Source: Nitrososphaerota archaeon | GTDB taxonomy: Archaea > Thermoproteota > Nitrososphaeria > Conexivisphaerales > UBA164 | Direction of reading: 5' to 3' | NCBI GenBank assembly: GCA_009903795.1 | Contig: WYER01000032.1 | Span: 1 to 56,569 of the forward strand | DNA length: 56,569 nt | Shown here: positions 26,397-35,562 of the stretch, in pieces | Layout: the number at the start of each line of letters is the position of its first letter | Numbering within the stretch: the first letter of the stretch is position 1 | Notes under the pieces: model-generated | What the model was told of the DNA's origin: nothing | What the model saw: the letters and a program-made list of their open reading frames with translations, nothing else | The model's database searches: none | Translations under genes and position numbers: made by a program

Positions 26397-27710
26397 ATGG
26401 CAAATAAAATTGCTATAAAAGACGTTTTCATGGTAAGCTATGTGGGAGATGAGCTTATTCAGCATAGAACATCAATTTTTATAGAAGGCAACGTTATAAC
26501 TAAAGTAGGAGACACAGACCAAGAAAACAGGTTTTCAAACTCTGATCTGGTCATCGAAGGCAAAGACCTTATCGCTATACCTGGGCTCATAAACCTTCAT
26601 GCACATGCTGGGCCGACAGCTATAAGAGGTCTTGCCGAGGATCTAAGGTTATCAGAGTGGCTTAAAGAATACGTGAATCCTGCACACAAGGTTCTTACTG
26701 CGGATGACGCCGAAGTTGATTATGAGCTTTCTTATCTTGAAATGATTAAGAGCGGTATAACTCATGTGTTAGACCTTTACAGATTCCCACACGTTGGAAT
26801 AAACGTAGCTAACAGAATAGGGATAAGAACAACAATAGCTCCCTATACATCTGACGTTTACGAAGGCTTTGAAAAACCTGAAACTGCTGTAAAATATATA
26901 GAAAAATATCATGAATTTAACGGGCTAGGGAGGGTCTGGGCCGGTTTTGAACATTTATCTTATTGTTCAGAAAGCTGTCTACAGTCTATTTCAAAAGCAG
27001 CAAAAGAAAACGGAAAAGGCATTCATACGCATGAGTTTGAAACTTTAGATTTTGTTGAAAATGTTGTGAAAACTTACGGTAAAAGGCCGCTCAGCGTTTT
27101 TAAAGAATTTGATATGCTGAATTCAAACTTGATTCTGGCACACTGCGTATGGCCAACTCCTGAAGAATTAAGGGTTATGGCTGAATCAGGTGTAAGCGTT
27201 TCTCACAATCCGGTAAGCAACATGAAGCTGGCTTCCGGAATCGCACCAGTTACTGAAATGTTGAGGTTAGGGATCAACGTAGGCCTCGGGACTGATGGGG
27301 TTAAAGAAAATAACAGGCTGGACATCTTTCAAGAAATGTAAGTGGCTTCGCTCATGCAAAGGGTAGTTTATGAAAAAGCTCAGTTGATGAGCGCAAAAGA
27401 GGTTTTTAAGATGGCCACGGTCAACGGGAGCAAGGCATTAAGGATGAAAAGCGGCGAGCTTAAGGAAGGTTACCTTGCTGATTTAGTTCTTCTTGACTCA
27501 AAAGCGCCAAATTTAAACCCGCTTTACGAAGACAATGTTCTCTCTCAGGTTGTTTTTGCTGCTCATCCTGGAAACGTAAAATACGTGATAGTTGATGGGA
27601 AGCTTGTGGTAGAAAACGGTAAAAGCCTTATGGTTGATGAAGATAAGATAGTTGATAAAGCTATTAAGCGTGGCAAAGAGCTTTTGAAAAAATTGGCTAA
27701 AAACAACTAA
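26397..27710 (+). pseudogene. Amidohydrolase (SAH/MTA deaminase-like) with internal TAA stop
   Basis: The two halves 26397-27341 and 27342-27710 are in the same frame, split only by TAA at 27339-27341. Joined, they form a 437-residue amidohydrolase of the S-adenosylhomocysteine / methylthioadenosine deaminase group. Metal and catalytic positions are visible: HAHAG, THEFET, AHCVWP, SNMKLASGIAP and GTDGVKENNRLD. The stop falls just after LDIFQEM, where relatives have Lys or Arg, so one substitution (AAA to TAA) explains it. A GTG follows immediately and could restart translation. Nonsense mutation, sequence error, or expression as two fragments are all possible. The 3' end overlaps the convergent trmI by 4 bp. 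Confidence 0.8.
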
Positions 27711-28483
27711 ACAATCTTTCTGCAATATATAAGAAAAGCCGTATGACCAACCACAAAGTTTTGCGGTCTAGTCCTGTTTTCGGCCACTTGCAACCTTCTT
27801 ATAAATATCTCAACAGTCTCTTCAGGGAAAAACCTTTTTTCCATGCTGGAATAAAGCTTTTCTAGCTGATTGTACGTAGGAAGAAGAAAAGCAGCAACGG
27901 AACCAGGTTTAAGCGCTTTCCACACAATTTCAACTAGCTTCCATGGATCCCCTAAATCTACGAACGCGGCATCGTAATAATTTTCCTTTATTTCAGGCGT
28001 AAATGTTTTAAACTCAACAAACTCAGCAAGTCCAATATTTGCTAAGTTTTCTTTTGCAATTTTTATGTAATGTTCATTAACGTCAAAAGTATGAACCTTA
28101 CCGTTTGGCCTTACAAAGTTTGCTATGTACGCAGTCATGGCTCCGCTTCCCGTTCCCAGTTCTAAAACAAAGCTACCAGGTTTTATGTTTAATTTAAGGA
28201 TCGTATAAGCGGCGTCCTTTGGATAAACAATCTGAGTTTCTCTTTTAAAATTCATTACATGGTCTATCAAAGTTGGTTTGAACGCATAGTAAAGTCCATC
28301 CTTTGTCTTATAGCCGTATTCCTTTCCTATTAATTCTGAAAGGTCTAGCGATGAAATATGGGTCTGAAACTTCTTATCTTTTTTTACCTTGACAAGCCAG
28401 CTTTTGTTTTTATGCACAAGCAGAACATAATCGCCTTCAGCTATTTTTCCTTCTTCAAGCATATGTAATAAGAAATCAGACAA
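27707..28483 (-). CDS. trmI: tRNA (adenine-N1)-methyltransferase TrmI
   Basis: Makes m1A at positions 57/58 of tRNA. The N-terminal beta domain (residues ~1-75) with KDGLYYAFKPTLIDHVMNFK is followed by the SAM-binding domain: YPKDAAYTILKLNIKPGS, motif I VLELGTGSGAMTAYIA, and AFVDLGDPWKLVEIVWKALK (motif IV region). The C-terminal NRTRPQNFVVGHTAFLIYCRK is the archaeal TrmI signature. 258 residues is normal. It overlaps the upstream regulator gene by 8 bp. Confidence 0.94.
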   Translation of the reverse strand: MSDFLLHMLEEGKIAEGDYVLLVHKNKSWLVKVKKDKKFQTHISSLDLSELIGKEYGYKTKDGLYYAFKPTLIDHVMNFKRETQIVYPKDAAYTILKLNIKPGSFVLELGTGSGAMTAYIANFVRPNGKVHTFDVNEHYIKIAKENLANIGLAEFVEFKTFTPEIKENYYDAAFVDLGDPWKLVEIVWKALKPGSVAAFLLPTYNQLEKLYSSMEKRFFPEETVEIFIRRLQVAENRTRPQNFVVGHTAFLIYCRKIV

Positions 28484-29354
28484 GATATAAGGTTTCTGAA
28501 AGGTCTGCTATATCTTTCGCCATTTCTATGATCCTCGATACGTTAAGGGCAATTTGAGGATCTACAGATTCAAGCGATGAATAAGCTTCATTTGAAGCCT
28601 GTTCTATGTTAGATGGCTTTACCCTCTTATCACCTAGAAATGCCATTATTGAAATTTCCTTCAGCTTTTTTACAGCTTCAAGTTCCTCGCTACTGATCTT
28701 TCCCGCTATATTTGTGAGCTCGTCACCTATCGTTTCTATAAAATGAAGCACTAGCCGGTAATCAAGGAACTGCACAGGGCTGAGCATTAGCTTTTTTGCT
28801 ATTGCTGAATCCGTCAGCCCTGTCCTCAGCATCCTGATAAGAAGAAAATATAACTTGTCAACTTCTGCATCCATAGCCTTAACTTTATTGCTGTCCGAAA
28901 TTAAATCGATCATGAAACTTGTAATTCTATCCATTCTCTTTATTATTTCATAAAAATCTACCTGGTTTATATCGAGAGCGAATGAAAAGACCGCTTCGTT
29001 GTCGTTTTCTGAAACAAGTAGCAGTCCCATGAACTTTGACTCTATAAGACTTTTTAGTTCCTCAAACAATTTTTTGTCTTTATACGATATTCTTAATTTC
29101 GTGTATCCGTTAATATAAGCGTACGATAATATTTTTTCTACGTATGAACTTTGCAATACTTCTAAGTTTATATAAAAAGTTTTTTCTGATTCCTCTTTTT
29201 TTCTTGGTACAAGTATTAACTCCCCAGTAGAAGATTCAAGAGCTTCCAGGATGTCCCCTTCATTAATGCTGTACTTTTCACACCAGGGTTTTGGCAGCGT
29301 TATAAATAGGGATGAATTGCCAATCTTAAGCACTTTTCTCAGATAAGTCATCAT
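28476..29354 (-). CDS. AbrB-PhoU domain regulator
   Basis: An N-terminal swapped-hairpin AbrB-like DNA-binding domain (RKVLKIGNSSLFITLPKPW, then EGDILEAL) is joined to a C-terminal PhoU-like helical domain from ~residue 130. This architecture is common in archaea and is annotated as a phosphate-uptake regulator; the actual targets are usually unknown. No phosphate transporter lies beside it. It is divergent from the membrane paralog cluster at 29592, across ~240 bp of A+T-rich DNA that must hold both promoters. Confidence 0.85.
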   Translation of the reverse strand: MMTYLRKVLKIGNSSLFITLPKPWCEKYSINEGDILEALESSTGELILVPRKKEESEKTFYINLEVLQSSYVEKILSYAYINGYTKLRISYKDKKLFEELKSLIESKFMGLLLVSENDNEAVFSFALDINQVDFYEIIKRMDRITSFMIDLISDSNKVKAMDAEVDKLYFLLIRMLRTGLTDSAIAKKLMLSPVQFLDYRLVLHFIETIGDELTNIAGKISSEELEAVKKLKEISIMAFLGDKRVKPSNIEQASNEAYSSLESVDPQIALNVSRIIEMAKDIADLSETLYLV

Positions 29355-29591
29355 AACTAATTTGTAAGTCTTCCCTTTAATTGTTTTTAGCGTAATGACA
29401 ACTTAGACGAACCTCTATCATGTTTAGCCAAAAATTTTTATCAATAAGTTATTTTTTGTAAATTTTAACTCAATGTTCGATAATTTATAGAAATTTTTGA
29501 TAAATTTTTTATATAGTTTTAACATTTTCTTTTTTATTCAATTTAATTCTTTTAGTAAATTTAATAATGTTAGTTCATAACTTTTTCACAA

Positions 29592-30118
29592 ATGTCAAGC
29601 CAAAGAAATGAAAAATGGTCACATAGGTTTATGATTGCCGCAATAATTCAGAGCATATTCGCAGCTATCTAGACAATTCCAATTGTTCTCCTGTGGATAA
29701 AGCCTCAGTATCAATGGTAATGGTAGCAGGAAGCGCTGGAACTTGGTTTACAGTGGGTTATATACTTTATATTGTTGTAGGTGTACTCGGCAATGCAGCT
29801 ATAGGCCTTGTATATCAGCACTTTGAAACCGTTGAAGGCAAGGTAGTTAGCGGCATAACGAACGCTTTAGCATGGCTCCAGCTTATACTTTTTAATTTTG
29901 GAGTAATGGCAGCTACATGGTCTCTAATGATTGCTGGATACTTTGGGGAAGCTGATCTACTACCACCTGCTGTAGGGGGAAAGGGAATGACTGCAGGTCA
30001 AGTGCATGTTTTATTTCTTTCAAAATTTATAGATCCTGTAGGAGCTTTTGTAATAATCACAGTTCTAGGAGTTATCATAGGGGCTATTGCGTTTTTGAGC
30101 ATATATTTAAAAGACTGA
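29592..30118 (+). pseudogene. Membrane paralog 1, frame-broken
   Basis: The ATG at 29592 opens a protein beginning MSSQRNEKWSHRFMIAAIIQ that hits TAG at 29670 and then shifts frame between about 29690 and 29712. Past the shift the frame is open to 30118. Rebuilt, it is a ~175-residue protein with four to five helices. The segment GTWFTVGYILYIVVGVLG aligns with GIWFLFGYLIYIIAGPVG of the next gene, and the last helix FLSKFIDPVGAFVIITVLGV aligns with that gene's end, so the two are paralogs. I do not recognise the family. The changes (TTG to TAG plus one indel) could be mutation or sequence error. Confidence 0.7.
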
Positions 30119-30134
30119 TTTTATTTAATTTAGA

Positions 30135-30619
30135 TTGACCGTTTATAGGTTGTTTAGGTTAGCCTCTTTTTCCCATACCTTAACAGCGTTAAGCTGGACG
30201 TTGCTTATTGTAATTCCTTATCCACTGTTCAACTATTTGTTACCTATAATTAAAAAAGGAGGACCTGGTATCTGGTTTTTGTTTGGATATTTAATCTACA
30301 TTATAGCGGGTCCTGTAGGGTTAGGAACCGTTTCCGCGTTGATAAAAACCATAGAAATAGATAAAAAAGCTCACATAAACGAAGCTTTAGCAAAGATCGG
30401 TTTCTACCTTTCATATGCTGTCGTGTTGCTAAGCGACATCCTGTTAGCTTTAGCTGGCGCGCTGGGGGTTATTACATGTATTTCGTAGCTGTTTCGCCTT
30501 CTATCTTATCATCAACTCTTTCTAAATTTATAATTCCAACAACTCTCACTACTGTTGTTGCTGTGCTTGGATACCTGATGGTTTTGCTTACGATGATGCT
30601 TGCAAAGCATGAAGAATAA
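30135..30619 (+). pseudogene. Membrane paralog 2, frame-broken near the C-terminus
   Basis: A TTG at 30135 opens a four-helix protein (MTVYRLFRLASFSHTLTALS onward) that stops at 30488 soon after LALAGALGVIT. A second open frame beginning at ATG 30476 supplies the missing last helix (SPSILSSTLSKFIIPTTLTT onward) and ends at TAA 30617-30619. That helix aligns with the final helix of paralog 1, so one frameshift near 30475-30480 has split a single gene. The intact product would be ~160 residues. It lies 16 bp after paralog 1 and overlaps the secreted protein gene, as in an operon. Confidence 0.7.
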
Positions 30620-30869
30620 AGTCAACCTTGTTGCATATGTTTTATTAATAGCTTTTATCTTTACTATAGAGCCTTTTTCTGTTAATGCACAGAGTTATCA
30701 GCAAGCTGGGAGCTGGGCTGTTGGCATCGTAGTGCATGACGGCTTTACGCTCTGCAACGGCCAAAAAGTTCTGTGGAAAGATGTTTATAACATAAGCGTT
30801 TTACTAAAGCTCCCTCTCATAAACGATACTGATGAAACAGTAAAAGCCTGTTTATTAACAAAAACCTGA
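30609..30869 (+). CDS. Small secreted protein of unknown function
   Basis: 86 residues from the ATG at 30609, which lies inside the end of the preceding gene. The N-terminus is a good signal peptide: basic MKNKVN, a hydrophobic core YVLLIAFIFTIEPF, and a likely cleavage site after SVNA. The mature ~63 residues begin QSYQQAGSWAVGIVVHDGF and contain two cysteines. No family is recognised. Because it is the third gene after two membrane paralogs it may be an extracytoplasmic partner of that complex (inference). Confidence 0.55.
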   Translation: MKNKVNLVAYVLLIAFIFTIEPFSVNAQSYQQAGSWAVGIVVHDGFTLCNGQKVLWKDVYNISVLLKLPLINDTDETVKACLLTKT

Positions 30870-30884
30870 CATTTCGGTCAGGTT
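30863..30884 (+). terminator. Perfect hairpin at the 3' end of the membrane cluster
   Basis: AACCTGAC, a six-base loop ATTTCG, then GTCAGGTT: a perfect 8-bp stem that includes the TGA stop of the secreted protein gene. It lies between two convergent genes and could end transcription or protect the 3' end. No long T run follows, so it is not a classical terminator. Confidence 0.45.
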
Positions 30885-30898
30885 AGTTGTTATAGAAC

Positions 30899-31822
30899 CT
30901 AGGCTCGTTTGAGGTCTTTTATGAGTTTTTTTGCCCCTGTTGGAACGTGTTTTTTCAAGATTTTTGTCAGTATTCTGTCTAAAAGCCCAAGCTTAAAATT
31001 AACGCCGCATGCGTTCTGATGGCCTCCTCCGTTATACTTTGTAGCTATATTAAGAAGGTTTATTTTTCCATCGCCGTAAAGAACTCCAGAGCTTTCAGTG
31101 TAAAGAATAAAAACTATGTTAACGCCTTGTTGATGAAGTTTTTTTGCTAAAAGTGAGCCTATTAGCTTTTTACCCCTTAAATCCACAAAAGCTACTTTCT
31201 TGTCAGATTCTGTGTTAAAAATTCTTGCTTTCTTTACTAATATATCTATGATTTTGTTTTCCTCTTCAAGTTGTTTTTTCCAAGCTTCAACTTTTTCGTT
31301 ATAAAAAATCCCTTGAGAAAACATATCAATAAGCTCTAATCTATCTTTATTGCTTCTTGTTCCAATCTTATAAGCAAGCGTAAATTCCAGCTCGTTTTTG
31401 TTAGTGTCGCCGTCGTCTGCTATTTCCGCTATCTTTTTAGATATCTCATCATCTTTTGCAAAACGTCTGTAAAGTATCGATGCGGCGCTTGGTGAATTTT
31501 CAAGAATCAGGTTTATATGCTTTGAAATTTGTTTATCAGCTTCATACCATTCATGATGATCAATCCAGATAATCTCGCAGCCAGACGACTTTATTCTTAA
31601 AATCTCTTTTTCAACATTAGCATAGTCAGAGTGATTTAACGCTACGTCAGCTATTCCCAAAATGCTGCAGCTTCTTATTTTCTTAAGCGTTTCAGCAATT
31701 GTCCTCGGACCTGCAAACATTATCTTTAGATCATCATTGAAAACCCTCTTTGCTATAGCCCCGCTACAAACGCCGTCAAGGTCTGTATGGACTATGAAGA
31801 TTTTTCTTGAATTTTTATGCAT
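30899..31822 (-). CDS. DHH-family phosphoesterase
   Basis: A DHH/DHHA1 phosphoesterase, related to archaeal RecJ-like exonucleases and nanoRNases/cyclic-dinucleotide phosphodiesterases. N-terminal HTDLDGVCSGAI, then IIWIDHHEW (the DHH motif), ADDGDTNKNEL, and the DHHA1 signature NGGGHQNACG near the C-terminus. At 307 residues it is a minimal two-domain enzyme without extra nucleic-acid domains. It is convergent with the membrane cluster and downstream of the molybdenum hydroxylase operon on the same strand (59-bp gap). Confidence 0.87.
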   Translation of the reverse strand: MHKNSRKIFIVHTDLDGVCSGAIAKRVFNDDLKIMFAGPRTIAETLKKIRSCSILGIADVALNHSDYANVEKEILRIKSSGCEIIWIDHHEWYEADKQISKHINLILENSPSAASILYRRFAKDDEISKKIAEIADDGDTNKNELEFTLAYKIGTRSNKDRLELIDMFSQGIFYNEKVEAWKKQLEEENKIIDILVKKARIFNTESDKKVAFVDLRGKKLIGSLLAKKLHQQGVNIVFILYTESSGVLYGDGKINLLNIATKYNGGGHQNACGVNFKLGLLDRILTKILKKHVPTGAKKLIKDLKRA

Positions 31823-31881
31823 CGGACCTTTGAAATAAAAATTGTAAAAAATATAAGCTTTATAATAAAATTATAAAGTTT

Positions 31882-34209
31882 TTAACTTTTTATAGCTTTA
31901 TAGACCTTTTCAGAAGTAATCGGGAGGCTGTTTATGCCCTTACCAATAGCGTCCATGATAGCGTTTCTGATCGCAGGCGCAGGCAATACAACTGGGGGTT
32001 CAGCTACTATTTTTGCACCAAAAGGCCCCATCGAGCCCTGTTTTTCTATTATAATCGTTTGTATCTGTTCAGGTATATCAAGGCTTGTTGGTATGTAATA
32101 GTCTTTCAGGTTTGGGTTTACTACGTAACCTTCCTTATGTACGAGCTCTTCCATCATTGCGTACCCTAGTCCCTGTACCGTTCCTCCGTATATCTGTCCT
32201 CTGACGCTTTTCGGGTTTATAGCCCTGCCGACATCAAAAGCTACATAATAGTTGAGCACTTTGTAGAGACCGGTTTCTGTATCTACTTCGACTTCAGCTA
32301 TTGCAGCGCCAAAAGTGTACTGATTGTAAGGTGATCCAAGCCCAGTTTCTTCATCCCATTTGCAAGATGGTGCCATATAATATCCTAAGGTGTTTAGCTC
32401 TATGTTGGCTTCATACGCTTCTTTAACCAATTCTTCCCATGATATGGTTTTGTGTTCCTTTCCTTTGCAATACACATATCCGTCAACTATTTGGACATCT
32501 TCAACTTTACAATTAATTAATTTAGAAGCAACAGGTAGAAGCTTCTGCTTAAGTTTGAGCGCAGCATCTCTTGCCGCATTCCCGCCTATGGCTATAACTC
32601 TTGACGCAACAGTAGGCCCAGTTTCATGATGTATAAGAGTGTTTGGCCTGTCTATGGTAAAGTAATCTATTGGAACGCCAAGCACGCTTGCCGCTATCTG
32701 AGCTAAACCTGATATTGCTCCTGTTCCAAACTCTGTAAGTCCTGTCCCAAGGTGTACCTTTCCGTTTTTTTCTACAGAAAGGTGAACATAAGCATAATCG
32801 TTTCCTTCAGGACCTAACGCGTTGCCGTGATGTAACATAGCTATTCCTATTCCTCTTCTTATCTTTCCATCTTGTTTTGAGTAAAGCTCTTTCTTCTTGC
32901 GATAATCGCTTGCTTTAACTACTGCATCAAGGCATTCGGGCAAACCACAGCTCTCGTCCATAAGCTGTCCAGTGCTTGTTCTTGACCCAGGCCTTAGCAT
33001 GTTGATCAAACGTAAGTCCAGCGGATCCATATTCAGTTTCTTTGCTATTTCATCCATTTGAGATTCTGCAGCAAATATAGCCTGAGGAGCTCCGAATCCC
33101 CTGAAGCTTCCTGTATAAGTGTTGTTAGTGTAAACTTTGTAACCGTCGTTCCATACGTTTGGTATTTCATACGGACCATTAGCGTGGAATGTAGCTCTTA
33201 CTATTACAAGAACCCCTAATGAAGCGTAAGCTCCGCCATCTAGAACTATCTGAACCTTTGACGCAGTAAGTTTACCATTGGCTTTAACTCCTGTTTTGTG
33301 CGTTATAATTGCAGGGTGCCTCTTTGTATGAGCTATCATCGATTCCTCGCGCGTCATGCTCATTAGCACTGGTTTTCCTGTCTTTATTGCTCCCAAAGCA
33401 GCTATGGACGCAACATCATAAGGCGGTTCATCGGATTTTGGTCCAAAAGCGCCACCTGTAACAGCCTGAATAACCTCTACCCTGTCAATAGGCCAACCAA
33501 GAACCTTGGCGACAGCTGCCTGAACGTGGTGCGGAGTCTGCATTGAGCCTATTATCAGAATTTTCTCACCGCGCGGCACAGCAAAAGCTGTCTCAGTTTC
33601 CATGGGGGCTGCGTCCTGGTGCTGAGTTCTGAAAGTGTTTTCAATTATATAATCAGCTTCCTGAAAGCCTTTTTCAATGTCGCCCTTTCTTACTTTAACA
33701 TGCTTCACTATGTTTCCATCATCGTGAATCTTTGGGGCATCAGGTTTCATGGCTTCAATAGGGTCAAAAACTGGTTTTAACGGTTCGTATTCAACTTCTA
33801 CAAGCTCTTTAGCTTCCTGAGCCCTGTTTGGTTTTTCTGCTATTACTGCAGCTACTATATCACCAGTTGACCTTACTTTATTAAAAGCAAAAAGAGGCCT
33901 GTCAGGTATTATCGTAGATGATTCATTGAGCCCTGGCACATCTTTATACGTAAGAACGTACCTAACGCCAGGATAGTTTAAGGCTTTTGAGACAGATATG
34001 TTCTTTATTATGGCGTGCGGGTATCTTGAAAGAACAAGTCTTGCATAGAGCGTATTTCTAGGTATTAGATCATTAGTATAGATGGGCGATCCCAAAACTT
34101 TTTCAAGATCGTCGATTCTTCTCAGTTCTTTTCCTATGTATAATAGCTCCCCTCTTTCTGCCTTTTTCTGAATTTCCATTAAAAATTCTTCAGCAGTTTG
34201 AGCGTTCAT
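31882..34209 (-). CDS. Molybdenum hydroxylase large subunit (xanthine oxidase/aldehyde oxidoreductase family)
   Basis: 775-residue molybdopterin-binding catalytic subunit. Conserved stretches include GGAFGPKSD, the AxxRGFG motif as SFRGFGAPQAIFAAE, GTGLTEFGTGAISG and the catalytic-glutamate region AEPPVVLPAPAIRNAI. The active-site loop lacks the Cys-containing AYxCSFR of genuine CO dehydrogenase, so an aldehyde (for example glyceraldehyde) or other organic hydroxylase is more likely. It follows the 2Fe-2S subunit with a 4-bp overlap, in the order FAD, 2Fe-2S, Mo. Confidence 0.9.
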   Translation of the reverse strand: MNAQTAEEFLMEIQKKAERGELLYIGKELRRIDDLEKVLGSPIYTNDLIPRNTLYARLVLSRYPHAIIKNISVSKALNYPGVRYVLTYKDVPGLNESSTIIPDRPLFAFNKVRSTGDIVAAVIAEKPNRAQEAKELVEVEYEPLKPVFDPIEAMKPDAPKIHDDGNIVKHVKVRKGDIEKGFQEADYIIENTFRTQHQDAAPMETETAFAVPRGEKILIIGSMQTPHHVQAAVAKVLGWPIDRVEVIQAVTGGAFGPKSDEPPYDVASIAALGAIKTGKPVLMSMTREESMIAHTKRHPAIITHKTGVKANGKLTASKVQIVLDGGAYASLGVLVIVRATFHANGPYEIPNVWNDGYKVYTNNTYTGSFRGFGAPQAIFAAESQMDEIAKKLNMDPLDLRLINMLRPGSRTSTGQLMDESCGLPECLDAVVKASDYRKKKELYSKQDGKIRRGIGIAMLHHGNALGPEGNDYAYVHLSVEKNGKVHLGTGLTEFGTGAISGLAQIAASVLGVPIDYFTIDRPNTLIHHETGPTVASRVIAIGGNAARDAALKLKQKLLPVASKLINCKVEDVQIVDGYVYCKGKEHKTISWEELVKEAYEANIELNTLGYYMAPSCKWDEETGLGSPYNQYTFGAAIAEVEVDTETGLYKVLNYYVAFDVGRAINPKSVRGQIYGGTVQGLGYAMMEELVHKEGYVVNPNLKDYYIPTSLDIPEQIQTIIIEKQGSMGPFGAKIVAEPPVVLPAPAIRNAIMDAIGKGINSLPITSEKVYKAIKS

Positions 34210-34673
34210 TCAGGTCGCCCCGCATCATAAATAGCGTCAATTATATCATAATAACCAGTGCACCTGCAAAGGGTTCCGCTTATAGCTTCTTTTATTTCCT
34301 GTTTGCTAGCTCCTTTCTTCCTGCTAAGCAGGTGCCAGCCAATTATCTCCATGGCTGGGGTGCAGAAGCCGCACTGTGCTGCTTGATGAGCTCTGAACTG
34401 CTCTTGAATCTTTTTCATCAACGGATCGTTGTTCAAGCCTTCAAGCGTCGTTATCTTATGATTCTTTGCCTGAAAAGCGGGAATTACGCATGAAAGAACA
34501 GGTTTCCCGTCCATGAGCACTGTGCAGAGTCCACAATCGCCTGTCCCACAACCTTCTTTTACAGACTTGTATCCAAACTCGTCCCTTAACACATCAAGCA
34601 GCCTGTCATCTGGGTCAACAAGAACTTCCCTTTCAATACCGTTAACGTTTAATTTAACAAGCATTTGAGCCAT
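34206..34673 (-). CDS. Molybdenum hydroxylase [2Fe-2S] subunit
   Basis: 155-residue electron-transfer subunit with two iron-sulfur clusters. The ferredoxin-like cluster ligands are in GCGTGDCGLCTVLMDG plus a cysteine near VLSCVIPA; the second, alpha-helical cluster has QCGFCTPAMEI and LCRCTGYYDI. The ATG at 34673 (MAQMLVKLNVNG) is preferred over an earlier GTG inside the upstream gene. It overlaps the Mo subunit by 4 bp. Confidence 0.93.
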   Translation of the reverse strand: MAQMLVKLNVNGIEREVLVDPDDRLLDVLRDEFGYKSVKEGCGTGDCGLCTVLMDGKPVLSCVIPAFQAKNHKITTLEGLNNDPLMKKIQEQFRAHQAAQCGFCTPAMEIIGWHLLSRKKGASKQEIKEAISGTLCRCTGYYDIIDAIYDAGRPE

Positions 34674-34674
34674 T

Positions 34675-35562
34675 TTACTGTTCACCTCTCAACTTAAACA
34701 AAAGCCTTTCTAACATAGCAAGCAAGAGCGCTTTCCTATACTCTGCGGAAGCCCTGAAATCATCTGTTAGTGAAACCTCCTCGCTCAAAACCTTTTTTGC
34801 GCCCGCTATTGTTTCTTCGTTCAAGGCTTTTCCTTTTAAAAATTCCTCCGTATTCTTTGCTCTTTCTGGGATCTTCCCTTTTATCCTGTTTGCTGCAATT
34901 CTTACGTCTTCAATCTTTCCATCTTTTACTTTGCCTACAACAGCCATGTTTACTATATTTATTATCAAAGTGTTCCTCCTGCCAATTTTTTCAAAAGCGG
35001 AACTATAACCTTCGCCAGGATCTTCAAAAGATATCTCCGTAAGAATTTCGTTTGGCCTTCTGTTGATTTTTCTTTTTCCGATTATGAATTTTTCAAGATT
35101 TACATACCTTTCCCCGTCAACGCTGGAAAGCTTTACTTTGGCGTTAAACGCTAATAAAAGCGGTATAAAGTCTTCGCTGCTTGAAGCAGCGCAAACGTTT
35201 CCACCTATGGTTGCGACGTTCCTTATTTGTGGGCTTCCAAACTTTGCTATGACATCTTTAAATCCTGAAAATCTTTTTTCTTTTAAAATACTTTCTCCCT
35301 CAAGCTGAGAAACAGTAACGAGGGCCCCTATTTTTATCAAATTTTCATCCTTTTTTACATATGATAGCTCGCCAGCAAGGCCTGAAATATCCAAAAGCTT
35401 TTTAGGTTTTACCTCTCCATTTCTTATTCGAGGCCATAGGTCTGATGCGTTTGCTATTATTTCAGCATCAGGGTTCTCGTTAAGAAGTTTTAATGATTCT
35501 TTCAAACTTGAAGGCTGAAGAACTACAATCTCGCTTCTGTTTAATAAAGGCTGCTCCATCAT
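34675..35562 (-). CDS. Molybdenum hydroxylase FAD-binding subunit
   Basis: 295-residue CoxM-like flavoprotein subunit. The second FAD motif is good (ATIGGNVCAASSSEDFIP), but the first, normally AGGTD, reads IIANASDLWPR here, so the pyrophosphate-binding glycines are replaced. The C-terminal CO_deh_flav_C domain is intact (SAFEKIGRRNTLIINIVNMA). The variant may alter flavin affinity or reflect a distinct subfamily. It is the first gene of the operon, followed directly by the 2Fe-2S subunit. Confidence 0.88.
   Translation of the reverse strand: MMEQPLLNRSEIVVLQPSSLKESLKLLNENPDAEIIANASDLWPRIRNGEVKPKKLLDISGLAGELSYVKKDENLIKIGALVTVSQLEGESILKEKRFSGFKDVIAKFGSPQIRNVATIGGNVCAASSSEDFIPLLLAFNAKVKLSSVDGERYVNLEKFIIGKRKINRRPNEILTEISFEDPGEGYSSAFEKIGRRNTLIINIVNMAVVGKVKDGKIEDVRIAANRIKGKIPERAKNTEEFLKGKALNEETIAGAKKVLSEEVSLTDDFRASAEYRKALLLAMLERLLFKLRGEQ

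Noticed and set aside
26397-27710. Recoding of the internal stop as pyrrolysine or selenocysteine
   Set aside because: The codon is TAA, which neither system uses, and relatives have Lys or Arg there.
30863-30884. CRISPR or other repeat array near this hairpin
   Set aside because: It is a single hairpin; no regularly spaced repeats exist here or anywhere I could see in the window.
31882-35562. Calling the three-gene operon a carbon monoxide dehydrogenase
   Set aside because: The large subunit lacks the cysteine-containing active-site loop of true CO dehydrogenase and has the generic RGFG loop of aldehyde or other hydroxylases.
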